The notes under the pieces are model-generated. The model made no database searches and was not told where the DNA came from. It saw only the letters and a list, made by a program, of their open reading frames with translations. A DNA stretch of 64,000 nucleotides. Source: Clostridium minihomine (GTDB lineage Bacteria; Bacillota; Clostridia; Oscillospirales; Acutalibacteraceae). Of the stretch, positions 1 to 8,544 are shown one piece after another. Position numbers and translations under genes: made by a program. The stretch covers positions 186,001-250,000 of the forward strand of contig NZ_OEQH01000004.1 in NCBI RefSeq assembly GCF_900240385.1, given 5' to 3'. Position 1 is the stretch's first letter; each line of letters starts with the position of its first letter.

Positions 1-288
1 TACCCGAACCTCTACCTTAGATCCGATATGGATATTTTCGTTGTTCAGTTCGTCTTCATCAATGACGACCACATTTTTCAGCATTACTTCAATGTCCGCA
101 ATGCGGGCCTCCATAATTGCCTGATCGTTCTTTGCTTCGTCATATTCGCTGTTTTCCGACAAATCACCAAACGACAAAGCTACCTTAATTTTTTCGGCAA
201 CCTCTTTTCGTTTAACCGATTTTAAATATTCTAACTCCTGCTCCAGAGCCTCTAACCCTTCTTGGGTTAAAATGACTTGCTTTGCCAT
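1..288 (-). CDS. greA: Transcription elongation factor GreA, 3' part cut by window edge
   Basis: The first 96 codons read [19 protein letters not shown] and continue with the acidic GreA coiled-coil signature ([20 protein letters not shown], about residues 38-57). GreA binds the RNA polymerase secondary channel and stimulates cleavage of backtracked transcripts. Only the N-terminal coiled coil and the start of the FKBP-like C-terminal domain are inside the window; full length is normally about 158 residues. The ATG at 286-288 is preceded by AAGGTGG about 13 bases upstream, and a perfect sigma-A promoter lies at 336-364. The gene is separate from the S41-protease gene behind it. Confidence 0.95.
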   Translation of the reverse strand, partial: MAKQVILTQEGLEALEQELEYLKSVKRKEVAEKIKVALSFGDLSENSEYDEAKNDQAIMEARIADIEVMLKNVVVIDEDELNNENIHIGSKVEVRV

Positions 289-335
289 CAGTTATTAACC
301 ACCTTTATCAGTGAATCTATATCCGCAATACATCC

Positions 336-364
336 ATTATAGTAAACAAGTATGAGTCTGTCAA
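336..364 (-). promoter_or_regulatory. Consensus sigma-A promoter of greA
   Basis: On the minus strand TTGACA (359-364) is followed after exactly 17 bases by TATAAT (336-341). Both hexamers match the vegetative consensus perfectly, which suggests strong constitutive expression of greA. The -35 box abuts the stop codon of the upstream S41 gene. Confidence 0.85.
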
Positions 365-367
365 CGC

Positions 368-1675
368 TTATTTGGATGCCTCAGCCGCGGAAGAAGCACC
401 ACTGGATTCGCTGACGTTTCCGCTGTCTGTCCCGGGAATCTGCTGCACATCAGCACCCTGAGTCACCAACGCCGACACAGCTGTTTGAAGCTGGGGATCC
501 TCTAAAGCAGACAAAGAGCGGCGCAAAAGCAAATCCTTTTTCTCTTGGGTCATTTGCACTGCCATGTCCACATCCACACCCACACCGTTAAAACTGCTCC
601 CGTCAATGCGGGTGTAATATCCCACAGAAATTTGAATCGCAGAGCCGTCCGACAAAGGAATCACTTCGTCCTTTGTGCCGTATCCGGCAGTTTTTTCCCC
701 CACCAGCTTGCCCTTTTTATAATCCTTTATGTCTGCGGCAAAAATTTCTGCCGCTCCATAAGTGCTGGAATTGACAACCAGACTAATCGGCAAATTGATT
801 TCGCCGGACTTAGAACTGTATTCCACCGTGGTTTTTCCATTCTTGTCCACATAGCTGACCGAGCTGCCCGCCGGCAAAAATTCATCCAGAACAGAAGCCA
901 TAACTTCTGCGCTTCCACCGGAATTGTTGCGCAGATCTACTACCAGCCCCACCACTTTTTTCTCTGTCAGGCTGTTAATGGCAGAAACGAATTGATCTTT
1001 GGTCGAGTTTTGGAACTCTGAAATGGAAATATAACCCACGTTTCCGTTGATGACAGAAGAAGTAACCGTCATGCGCTGATATTCTGCCCGGGTCACGGTC
1101 ACGTCCAGCTTTTGGGTGCTGGTCTGCTCATTTTCGGTCACACTGCGCAGCACCCCAAGCTTTACCGTGGTACCCACGGTTCCGTCCAGGCGATTCACCG
1201 CTTCTCCATAGGTCAGGCGGATAACCTCTTTGCCGTCAATCGAAACGATCACATCGCCCTTTTGCAGGCCGAACTTGGCTGCCGCAGAATTGGGAAGCAC
1301 CTCAATGACTTCCATATTTCCATCGGCATCCTGAATGGTGCGGATACCAACACCCACCGATTTTTTGGAAGTGGAACTCAGATAATTCTTATATTTTTCG
1401 GCAGACATATATTTGGCCCCGGCATCGCCCAGCCCGGCAATATAGCCGGCAGCAATTCCATCATTCAGTTCTGTTTCGCTGATTTGGCCGATATAATCCT
1501 GCCGCGCTTTTTGATCGATTTCGCTCAGCTTGGTGTACATAGCCTGCCGTTTATTCACATCTGCAACCTTGTCGTTAAACCGATTCATTGCATAGGAATA
1601 CGTCAGAGAAACGGTAATGGCAGCTGCCACAAAAACCATTGCCGCCGCCGCGCCAAGCGATACTTTTTTGCTCAT
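368..1675 (-). CDS. S41-family C-terminal processing protease homologue, probably catalytically inactive
   Basis: This 435-residue protein has one N-terminal membrane anchor (about residues 8-28), a PDZ domain (about 105-195, carboxylate-loop-like VGVGI) and an S41 peptidase fold (about 210-385; DLRNNSGGS at 247-255). It should sit on the outer face of the membrane. In active CtpA/CtpB/Prc enzymes a Ser in SASASE and a Lys in FGKG lie 25 residues apart. Here the aligned segments are TYGAAE (305-310) and AGYG (330-333), so the Ser position is Gly307 and the Lys position is Tyr332. The spacing of 25 is kept but both catalytic residues are missing. It is last in the ftsE-ftsX-M23 cluster, starts 22 bases after the M23 stop with a GAGGAAAG ribosome site, and may be a scaffold rather than a protease (inference). 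Confidence 0.85.
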   Translation of the reverse strand: MSKKVSLGAAAAMVFVAAAITVSLTYSYAMNRFNDKVADVNKRQAMYTKLSEIDQKARQDYIGQISETELNDGIAAGYIAGLGDAGAKYMSAEKYKNYLSSTSKKSVGVGIRTIQDADGNMEVIEVLPNSAAAKFGLQKGDVIVSIDGKEVIRLTYGEAVNRLDGTVGTTVKLGVLRSVTENEQTSTQKLDVTVTRAEYQRMTVTSSVINGNVGYISISEFQNSTKDQFVSAINSLTEKKVVGLVVDLRNNSGGSAEVMASVLDEFLPAGSSVSYVDKNGKTTVEYSSKSGEINLPISLVVNSSTYGAAEIFAADIKDYKKGKLVGEKTAGYGTKDEVIPLSDGSAIQISVGYYTRIDGSSFNGVGVDVDMAVQMTQEKKDLLLRRSLSALEDPQLQTAVSALVTQGADVQQIPGTDSGNVSESSGASSAAEASK

Positions 1676-1696
1676 AAGCTTTCCTCTACTTTAACA

Positions 1697-2875
1697 TCAT
1701 TTGAACCACTTCATGGGATTCTGTGCCACACCGTTGACGCGAATCTCAAAATGCAGGTGAGGTCCGCTGGAGTCGCCCGTGCTGCCCACATAACCGATTA
1801 CCTGGCCCTTTTTCACCACATCGCCGGTGTTGACCAGAATCTTGCTGGCATGGGCATAACGGGTGGAATACCCGCCGCCGTGGTCTATGTAAGCGCAAAG
1901 CCCATAACCGCCGCCCCAGCCGCTGTGAACCGCCATAATCACCTTACCGGAATCCGCCGCCACAATGGGCTTGCCATAAATTCCGGATCCGGCGATATCA
2001 ATTCCCTTGTGGTTTCGCCCATCGCCCCAATAGGAGGATAGCTTAGTATACCCCGGAACCGGCCAAGTAAACTGCCCTTTGCTCACATAACCGCCGCTGG
2101 CCTGATTATTGCTGTTATTCCCAAGGCTGGCATAGTAATCTTTATACCACTTGTCAATTTCACCATCCACCTTTTTGCGCTCTGCCGCAAGCCGGTTATT
2201 TTCTGAATTGGTGCTGACCACATTGGCGCTCAGCTCTACCAGTACCCGAGAGCTTTCTGTCAAAAGTCCGGTCAGTTCCTGATTTTTGGTGTCCAGCTCT
2301 TTGCGTGCTGCAGCCGCATTCTGCCGGTTAACCTCAATCTGTTCTTTTTGGGTTTTAATAGAAGCCATGTCTTTTTTCAGCGCTTCGATCACCTCATTGT
2401 CATGCTGAGAGATCGAGCGTGCCAGCTCTGCCTTATCCAAAAAATCCATCACATCCTGGGAGCCCAGAATCATTTCCAGCTGAGAAGATTCTCCCAACAG
2501 ATAAATCGCCCGAATTCTTTGCTTGAGCTGATCCACATTTGCGTCAATACTGGCCTGTTTTTCTGCAATTTCCGCTGCCTTTTGGCGAATATCTGCATCC
2601 AAAGCGGCAACCTGTGCATTCAAGGTATCAATTTGGCTCTGAACATTTGACACCTGAGTGTCCAACGCATCTTTATACTCTTGCTGCTTGGCCTTGTCTG
2701 CCTTAAGCTGTTTCAATTTGGCTGCTGTTTGCTCTTGTTGCTTTTTCAAAGCACTTTGCTTCTGCTGAAGCTGATTCAAAGCAGAATCGGCTCCAACCGC
2801 CGGGGGAATCGATCCAAAAGCAACCATCACCGCCAAAGTAACCGCCAAAACAGAACGCTTTCCCTTAAAACCCAA
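1697..2875 (-). CDS. EnvC/CwlO-like murein hydrolase with coiled coil and active M23 domain
   Basis: The 392-residue protein has a signal peptide (about 1-29), a long coiled coil (about 30-245, many Q/K/E heptads) and a C-terminal M23/LytM peptidase (about 268-392). The zinc and catalytic motifs are intact (HKGID and HLHFE), so unlike E. coli EnvC it should cut peptidoglycan cross-links itself. By family knowledge such proteins are activated by FtsEX across the membrane. The start is a TTG at 2873-2875, with GGAGGA 8 bases upstream; it overlaps the ftsX stop by 11 bases, indicating translational coupling. Confidence 0.92.
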   Translation of the reverse strand: MGFKGKRSVLAVTLAVMVAFGSIPPAVGADSALNQLQQKQSALKKQQEQTAAKLKQLKADKAKQQEYKDALDTQVSNVQSQIDTLNAQVAALDADIRQKAAEIAEKQASIDANVDQLKQRIRAIYLLGESSQLEMILGSQDVMDFLDKAELARSISQHDNEVIEALKKDMASIKTQKEQIEVNRQNAAAARKELDTKNQELTGLLTESSRVLVELSANVVSTNSENNRLAAERKKVDGEIDKWYKDYYASLGNNSNNQASGGYVSKGQFTWPVPGYTKLSSYWGDGRNHKGIDIAGSGIYGKPIVAADSGKVIMAVHSGWGGGYGLCAYIDHGGGYSTRYAHASKILVNTGDVVKKGQVIGYVGSTGDSSGPHLHFEIRVNGVAQNPMKWFK

Positions 2876-3776
2876 TGGAACTTCCTCCTTCTTTTAAATA
2901 CTTGCCAATTGAAATTCCGCCGCCCACGGCACCGAAAAAAGCACCCGCGCCGATAAACAGCAAAATAATATTTCCAAGCACGCTTCCCAAAGGCAGCGGT
3001 TGGAAAAACGGAACAATGTCCGTGATCGTCTGAAGCGTTTTGTTATACACCAGCGACAAAAGTCCGCTGGACACCAAGCCCGAAAACAGCCCGATGATAA
3101 TTCCTTCCACCACAAAGGGGATCCGAACAAAGCTGTTGGTGGCCCCCACCGATTTCATCACACTGATTTCCAATCTGCGGGAAAACATGGTAATGCGGAT
3201 GGTGTTGGAGATAATGAACACCGAAACCAAACTCAAAATCAAAACAATCCAAAAGCCAGCCGTTGTGACCAAATTGTCCAGGCTTGTCAGCTTTTGCGCC
3301 ACATCGGAATAGTCCCGAACCTTATAGACCCCTTCCAGGGCACTGATTTTTTGGGCAGTTTCTTTATACTGGGACAAATCCTTCATTTTAACCTTAAATA
3401 CATCGTTTAGGGGATTGTCTTCGCCCAAAAGGCTGCTGAATATTGTTCCATCGTCTCCCATAGACTCCATCAACTTTTCAAGGGCTTCTCCTTTCGGGAC
3501 AAATTCACAGCTTTCCACATTCTCAAGCTTTTTCATCTCTTCGCCCACCTGTATGGATTTCAGGGTGGGTAAGTTATCGGCCATATAAACCGTAATGGAA
3601 TTATCCTCTTCCAAAGAGGTCATCGCCATATTTAAATTCATCGAAAACAGAGTGGCGGCACCCGTCATCAAAAGACAGGCAACCAGAACCCCCACCGAGG
3701 CAAAGGACATCATCCGGTTTACCCAGATATTCTTTACCCCTTCTTTCAGCAAATACCGTACACTGCTAAACCTCAT
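2865..3776 (-). CDS. ftsX: Cell division ABC transporter permease FtsX
   Basis: FtsX is the membrane half of the FtsEX complex, which transmits ATP hydrolysis to wall hydrolases outside the cell. The 303-residue protein shows the expected topology: TM1 at about 21-45, a large extracellular loop at about 50-170, then three more TM segments ending in a short cytoplasmic tail. I start it at the ATG at 3774-3776 (MRFSSVRYLLKEG), which has GGAGGAGG 6 bases upstream; a longer frame extends into ftsE but lacks homology. It overlaps the ftsE stop by 11 bases and is followed by the hydrolase it most likely controls. Confidence 0.95.
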   Translation of the reverse strand: MRFSSVRYLLKEGVKNIWVNRMMSFASVGVLVACLLMTGAATLFSMNLNMAMTSLEEDNSITVYMADNLPTLKSIQVGEEMKKLENVESCEFVPKGEALEKLMESMGDDGTIFSSLLGEDNPLNDVFKVKMKDLSQYKETAQKISALEGVYKVRDYSDVAQKLTSLDNLVTTAGFWIVLILSLVSVFIISNTIRITMFSRRLEISVMKSVGATNSFVRIPFVVEGIIIGLFSGLVSSGLLSLVYNKTLQTITDIVPFFQPLPLGSVLGNIILLFIGAGAFFGAVGGGISIGKYLKEGGSSIGF

Positions 3777-4467
3777 GGGATACCTCCTCCATTGCCAGGT
3801 TACAGCTGTCTGCCACGACCTGTCCGTCGTGGATTTCGACCACCCGGCGTCGGAAATGCTTGACCAGCCTGTGTTCATGGGTAACCATTAACACAGTGGT
3901 ACCCCTTCGGTTAATTTCACTTAACAGCCCCACAATTTCAAAAGAGAGAGCCGGATCAATATTTCCGGTGGGCTCGTCCGCAATAATCATGCTGGGATTA
4001 TTGACCAAAGCACGCGCCAAACCAACCCGCTGCTGTTCTCCGCCAGAAAGCTCTTTCGGCCGGCAGTTTGCTTTTTCTTTCAGTCCCACTAAATTTAATA
4101 TGTACGGCACCCGCTTGCGGATATCCCGCTGAGAAGCCCCCACCACATGCATGGCAAAAGCCACATTGTCAAACACCGTCATTTTGTCAATCAGCCGAAA
4201 GTCCTGAAACACAATTCCCATGGTGCGGCGCACATAAGGGATATCACGTTTTTTCACGGTAGAAAGCTTGCGGCCGTTTACAATAATTTCTCCGCTATTG
4301 GGGAATTCCTCGCACATAATCAGCTTCAGGAATGTACTTTTTCCTGCGCCGGAGGATCCTACGATAAATACGAATTCCCCTTTTTCCACTTTCAGGTTTA
4401 CATTGCGAAGAGCCTCGGTACCGTTGCCATAGGTCTTGCAAACATCTAAGAATTCTATCAATGCCAT
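3766..4467 (-). CDS. ftsE: Cell division ATP-binding protein FtsE
   Basis: This 233-residue ABC ATPase has Walker A GSSGAGKS (37-44), Q-loop region VFQDFRL, signature LSGGEQQR, Walker B MIIADEPTGN and the H-loop MVTHEH. Those sequence details, together with the following ftsX, identify FtsE. It powers the FtsEX complex at the septum or lateral wall. The C-terminal 12 residues overlap the start of ftsX. ATG with GGAGCG just upstream. First gene of the four-gene division/wall operon; no clear promoter is visible in the 190 bases before it, apart from the terminator of the preceding regulator. Confidence 0.95.
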   Translation of the reverse strand: MALIEFLDVCKTYGNGTEALRNVNLKVEKGEFVFIVGSSGAGKSTFLKLIMCEEFPNSGEIIVNGRKLSTVKKRDIPYVRRTMGIVFQDFRLIDKMTVFDNVAFAMHVVGASQRDIRKRVPYILNLVGLKEKANCRPKELSGGEQQRVGLARALVNNPSMIIADEPTGNIDPALSFEIVGLLSEINRRGTTVLMVTHEHRLVKHFRRRVVEIHDGQVVADSCNLAMEEVSHEV

Positions 4468-4561
4468 CGCTCCATAATTTCAGAATTTCCCCACAGTGTG
4501 TTCCCGCTTTCGCCGCCTTTTGCGCCGAAAAAACAGCGGTGATTCCCTCTAAAAATCAACA

Positions 4562-4592
4562 CCCATTGGTATGTTTACATAATACCAATGGG
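4562..4592 (-). terminator. Terminator after the PucR-type regulator
   Basis: A 9-bp perfect stem (CCCATTGGT and ACCAATGGG) with a 13-base loop lies 68 bases past the regulator stop and is followed on the minus strand by TGTTGATTTTT. It separates the regulator from ftsE. Confidence 0.6.
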
Positions 4593-4659
4593 CGAAAGAT
4601 TTATAGTTCTTAAAAAGAATATATTTGTAATATTTCTGTAATATTTATATTCTTTTTAC

Positions 4660-5745
4660 TCAAAATTTAACCGGATTCGAGGACAGGTATTTCTTAACCA
4701 TCAGCGCAACCTTAAATACGATCGCGTCCTCAAATTCACGCAAATCCAGCCCGGTAATTTTTTTGATTTTCTCCAGCCGGTACACCAGCGTATTGCGGTG
4801 AACAAACAGCTTGCGCGAAGTTTCGGAAACGTTCAGGTTGTTTTCAAAGAACCGCTGAATGGTAAACAAAGTTTCGTGATCCAGCGACTCAATGGAGCCG
4901 CGCTTAAACACTTCTTTCAGGAACATTTCACAAAGGGTGGTGGGCAATTGATAAATCAAACGGGCAATTCCCAGATTGTCATAGCTGACAATAGATTTTT
5001 CCGTATCAAATACTTTGCCGACTTCTAACGCCACCTGTGCTTCCTTAAAGGAGCGGGCCAAATCTTTAATGCCCACCACAATGGTTCCGATTCCCACCAC
5101 ACAATGGGTATAGAACTCACTGGAAAGGGTATCTACAATGGAGCTGGCCAGTTTATCCAAATCTTTTGGTTCGATGCCTGTGCGGATTTCCTTAATCAAA
5201 GCGATATCTGTTTCATTGATGTTGATGATAAAATCCTTGTTCTTGTCGGGGAACAGATTTTGAATGACATCATAAGCAGAAATATCCGATTTATTAGAAA
5301 TCTTAATCAGCATACAGACACGGTTAACATCTGAGTTAAAATGCAGTTCCCGGGCTTTTAGATAAATGTCGCCGGGCAGAATATTGTCCAAAATCACATT
5401 CTTAATAAAATTGCTGCGGTCATACTTTTCGTCGTAATACTGCTTAATGCTGCTCAGCGAAATAGACAGCAAATTCACATATTTTATCGCTTCGCTGTCG
5501 CTGCCAGAAACAAAAACGGCATATTCCGGGCGGGGCCGACTGCCAAAGGACTTGTAAGTGTATCCGCCGACTACAAAGGGATTGGGCGAAGCAATCGTAT
5601 CCGGAGTGACGCTTTCGTTGACTTCGCCAATGCGACCAAGCTCACTGCAGGCTATAATTACCGAGGTCTCGTCAATAACACCTATCGTTCTGTCAATCGC
5701 GTCACGCATTTGGTGGATAACTCCCTGAAACAGTCTGTTTGACAT
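4660..5745 (-). CDS. PucR/CdaR-type helix-turn-helix transcriptional regulator
   Basis: The 361-residue protein ends in a PucR_C-type HTH (about 300-355; FFENNLNVSETSRKLFVHR then NTLVYRLEKIKKITGLD), and its middle resembles the GGDEF-like CdaR domain. The N-terminus resembles a sugar-diacid recognition region. Such regulators usually activate genes for sugar diacids, purines or amino acids next to them. It is a single gene between its own promoter (5821-5849) and a terminator. The next gene downstream on the chromosome, upstream in transcription, is diaminopropionate ammonia-lyase, but the genes point the same way and a target cannot be assigned from sequence. Confidence 0.85.
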   Translation of the reverse strand: MSNRLFQGVIHQMRDAIDRTIGVIDETSVIIACSELGRIGEVNESVTPDTIASPNPFVVGGYTYKSFGSRPRPEYAVFVSGSDSEAIKYVNLLSISLSSIKQYYDEKYDRSNFIKNVILDNILPGDIYLKARELHFNSDVNRVCMLIKISNKSDISAYDVIQNLFPDKNKDFIININETDIALIKEIRTGIEPKDLDKLASSIVDTLSSEFYTHCVVGIGTIVVGIKDLARSFKEAQVALEVGKVFDTEKSIVSYDNLGIARLIYQLPTTLCEMFLKEVFKRGSIESLDHETLFTIQRFFENNLNVSETSRKLFVHRNTLVYRLEKIKKITGLDLREFEDAIVFKVALMVKKYLSSNPVKF

Positions 5746-5820
5746 GATGCTCCCTCACTTTATCAGTTTTCCAGTCATCTGGATTAGTAAAAACAAAAAC
5801 ATTATTTTATGGTTCATTAT

Positions 5821-5849
5821 ATTTTACACAAATTTTGATGAAATTTCAA
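5821..5849 (-). promoter_or_regulatory. Sigma-A promoter of the PucR-type regulator
   Basis: On the minus strand TTGAAA (5844-5849), a 17-base spacer and TAAAAT (5821-5826) stand 76 bases upstream of the ATG. Confidence 0.65.
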
Positions 5850-5907
5850 GCATACATCCAATTATTTGTTAAAAGAGTTTCAAAAAAGGAATCAAAATGT
5901 TCCAAAA

Positions 5908-5941
5908 CGCCTCCGAAAAGCAACTTTTTCCGGCGGCGCAT
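5908..5941 (-). terminator. Terminator after diaminopropionate ammonia-lyase
   Basis: Minus-strand stem of the form CGCCGCCGGAAAA / TTTTCGGAGGCG with one mismatch, followed by TTTT, starting 23 bases after the stop codon of the lyase. Confidence 0.65.
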
Positions 5942-5963
5942 CCGTTTTTGCTTAAAATTGCCA

Positions 5964-7151
5964 TTATTCGCCAACGATTTGGCGGTATCCCTGGGGATCC
6001 GTATCCCCCTCGGTACTGAAAAGAAGAATTTGTGAACTTTCATCCAGACCCATGCGCCGTTTGGTATCATACAGCTGCGGCGAATGGCAAAGCTGCTGCA
6101 GTAAGCCAACCCCCACTGCACCGGATTCCCCGGAAATCACCGCCGGGTCACCGTTTTGAGGATGTGCCAGCATTCTCATGCCCTGCTCGGTAACCCAATC
6201 GGGGCAAGAGGCAAAGAAAGATGCATAATCCCGCAGAACCGGCCAAATAAGAGGGTTCGGCTCCCCACAGTTGAGTCCTGCCATGATAGTCTCTGAAATG
6301 CCGCCCACAGCCACCGGTTTTCCGGTTCCCGCCTGAGCCGATTCGTAAATGCACGCAACCGTGTCCGGCTCCATAATGGTAACACAGGGCGGCGACGGCC
6401 GGAATTGCTGAACCAAAAATGCCAGAACACCCCCTGCCATGGAACCGACCCCTGCCTGCAAAAACACATGGGTCGGTTTTTCTGCTTTGTACTGCCCGCG
6501 CATTTGTTTCAAGGCTTCAGCTGCCATGGTGGTGTATCCCAAAGTAATATCACGGGGAATCTGGTAATATTCGGCGGTTCCGGTGTCCTGCACCAAAAAC
6601 TGCCCGTTCTGTTTTGCCCAATCCGCCGCCAAACGCACTGTATCATCATAATTCATCTGGGTAACTTCCACCGGGGTATTGTTGATGCTGCGAATGGCCT
6701 GCACCCGGCTTTCTTTAGAACCCTTGGGCATAAAAACCCTTGCCCGGCAGCCGAATATCGAAGCCGCCCAAGCCACGCTTTTCCCGTGGTTTCCATCGGT
6801 AGCCGTTACAAAAACGATATCTTTGCCGTTGCGCTCCACATTTGCTTCCATCAACGCCTTATAATCTGGCTTGTCCAGCCCCAAGCGCTCAGCAAGAAGC
6901 CGGGCAATGGCATAAGAGGCACCCAAACCTTTAAACGCATTCAGGCCAAACCGATGGGATTCGTCTTTTACATAAACGCCGCCCACCCCCAACTTCTGCG
7001 CCAGATGGGGCAAAGACACCAAAGGTGTTTCCCGGTATTGGGGCAAGGACTGATGAAACGAACGGGCAGATTTTAATTCCTGTTCCGTAAAATAAGAAAA
7101 TTGGGGGTCAGAAATCGGGTTTCCCGGCAAAATAGATATGGCTCGATTCAT
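5964..7151 (-). CDS. dpaL: Diaminopropionate ammonia-lyase (PLP enzyme)
   Basis: The 395-residue protein is a fold-type II PLP enzyme that converts 2,3-diaminopropionate to pyruvate and two ammonia. The PLP lysine is Lys74 in the motif NAFKGLG, and the glycine-rich phosphate loop appears as QAGVGSMAGG. Length and the N-terminal motif (ETPLVSLPHLA) match the DpaL/YgeX family rather than threonine dehydratase. I use the ATG at 7149-7151 (MNRAISILPG) with GGAGG 8 bases upstream; the open frame runs 29 codons further without homology. It supplies pyruvate and nitrogen from an unusual amino acid, and the amino acid importer at 8.5-11.5 kb is a plausible partner (inference). Confidence 0.92.
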   Translation of the reverse strand: MNRAISILPGNPISDPQFSYFTEQELKSARSFHQSLPQYRETPLVSLPHLAQKLGVGGVYVKDESHRFGLNAFKGLGASYAIARLLAERLGLDKPDYKALMEANVERNGKDIVFVTATDGNHGKSVAWAASIFGCRARVFMPKGSKESRVQAIRSINNTPVEVTQMNYDDTVRLAADWAKQNGQFLVQDTGTAEYYQIPRDITLGYTTMAAEALKQMRGQYKAEKPTHVFLQAGVGSMAGGVLAFLVQQFRPSPPCVTIMEPDTVACIYESAQAGTGKPVAVGGISETIMAGLNCGEPNPLIWPVLRDYASFFASCPDWVTEQGMRMLAHPQNGDPAVISGESGAVGVGLLQQLCHSPQLYDTKRRMGLDESSQILLFSTEGDTDPQGYRQIVGE

Positions 7152-7281
7152 AGAAAGTGCCTCCTTTATTCTTAGACTGAAAAAAGCCCTACGTTGTAAA
7201 CGCATGGCTTTTTTCTGCCCGCCGCCAAACAATTCCAAAAGAATTTGGCTGCGGCAATGATATCCGTTCTGTTAATTGCTG

Positions 7282-7980
7282 TCAGTGTACCATGGTCTCG
7301 ACAGAAACACAAGCTGCGTCGGTTGGCTCCTCCTTTTTCGGGGGCTCCGCCGCACGGCGCACCCAAGACATCGCGGCAGAAAGGCCGGCGCCGCCCACCG
7401 CATTGCCCACAGACATAACCAGAATACAAATCATGCTCTTTGTGGTCATACCGGCCATCAAGAAATAAAACATATTAGCAACACAGTGCTCAAATCCGCA
7501 AAGAATAAACAGCATCACGCTGAAAATAACACCCAGATATTTTCCCACCGAATGTGGGTTGTTTTTAAAACCATCCACCGCAATAAACATCAGCATGCCG
7601 CAAAAAATGGCCAACAGGAACAGGCTAAGATAGGTATCGTCCAGCTTTGCCTGAGTAATCTGAATGGCTTTTTCCTGAAGCTTTTGCCCATGTCGGGTAA
7701 AAGACAGCAACGTGCTGGTTAAAAAAGTTCCGGTATAATTTCCGCACCAGACCAACAACAAAAAAATCCAGTGGTTCATGTTAAGGTAAGAAACATACCC
7801 AACCTGCCCGGTAAACAGTTTCCACCCGAACGCACAAATCGTCATTAGTCCAAATGAAAACAGGAACGCTCCCATAACCGGATCTTTGGAAGACAGGTAT
7901 ATCGTGCATCCCAATGCAATGCCTATCCCCGCTAATATGGCAAGAAGAAACGTTCCTGCCCAAGATTTCGTGTCTTTCAT
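7282..7980 (-). CDS. Formate/nitrite transporter (FNT) family channel
   Basis: The 232-residue membrane protein has six hydrophobic segments and the FNT motifs: LFTG (omega-loop region), CGFEHCVANMFYF with the central pore His, and VGNAVGGAG. FNT proteins are pentameric channels for formate, nitrite or hydrosulfide. It is some 30-40 residues shorter than typical family members because the cytoplasmic N-terminal helix is nearly absent. The start is the ATG at 7978-7980 (MKDTKSWAG) behind AGAGGTG; an upstream in-frame extension has no family similarity. In a fermenter formate export is the likeliest role, but no formate-lyase gene is nearby to prove it. A 250-base leader precedes it. Confidence 0.88.
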   Translation of the reverse strand: MKDTKSWAGTFLLAILAGIGIALGCTIYLSSKDPVMGAFLFSFGLMTICAFGWKLFTGQVGYVSYLNMNHWIFLLLVWCGNYTGTFLTSTLLSFTRHGQKLQEKAIQITQAKLDDTYLSLFLLAIFCGMLMFIAVDGFKNNPHSVGKYLGVIFSVMLFILCGFEHCVANMFYFLMAGMTTKSMICILVMSVGNAVGGAGLSAAMSWVRRAAEPPKKEEPTDAACVSVETMVH

Positions 7981-8236
7981 ATCAGCACCTCTTTTTCCCC
8001 AATTGCAGACTTTTTTAAAAATTTGCCGCACTGCATTACCGCATTGAAACAACAGTGCCCGCCCCCACACAAAAATGTAGGATATGGCTCAAGCTCGGAT
8101 TTTTATGCCGCATGGCCCAAAAGCCACACTATGCAAACAAATTTTATCGAAACAACTCAAGAGGATGACCGCTGCCATAGTTTACCCCCCGGTTGTTTGC
8201 GACAACGAAAGCGTCTTTCGTTTTTACCGCGAGGAT

Positions 8237-8245
8237 ATTATAGCA
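8237..8245 (-). promoter_or_regulatory. Extended -10 promoter of the FNT gene with a roughly 250-base leader
   Basis: On the minus strand TGCTATAAT forms an extended -10 box (8237-8245); no good -35 box is present at 17-18 bases. The nearest downstream gene is the FNT channel at 7980, so the transcript would carry about 250 leader bases. The leader begins with a perfect 8-bp hairpin (AACGAAAG ACG CTTTCGTT) near 8205-8223 and has a second imperfect one near 8105-8130. Confidence 0.5.
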
Positions 8246-8449
8246 TAAAAGAGCCTTTAAAACGTCTTTTTACCCGCCCCGCAAGTTCTTTCCTGTCCCC
8301 CACAGCAATTTGTTACAATTTCTATTTCGACAAAATTCTTGCCTTTTTTCTGTATCACTGAATTTTTAAAGAGCTCTTTAAATCACCTTCCTGAAATTTG
8401 GTTTTCAATCAGCAATTTTGGCAGATTCATTAGACAAAGATTACAACAA

Positions 8450-8488
8450 AAAGCCCCGGAATGCTAAAAATACGCATTCCGGGGCTTT
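8450..8488 (-). terminator. Terminator after the amino acid ABC operon
   Basis: A 15-bp perfect stem (AAAGCCCCGGAATGC and its complement) closes a 9-base loop and runs into TTTTTGTTG on the minus strand, 57 bases past the binding-protein stop. The rest of the 8246-8449 stretch holds no gene that I can see. Confidence 0.85.
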
Positions 8489-8544
8489 GCATTAAATTCA
8501 TGTTGCTGATTTAAAAAGCAGAAACAACGATTGGTAAAATCGCC

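Noticed and set aside
1112-2041. A 309-codon open frame opposite the S41 and M23 genes
   Set aside because: It is antisense to two well-identified genes, lacks a ribosome site and has shadow-like composition.
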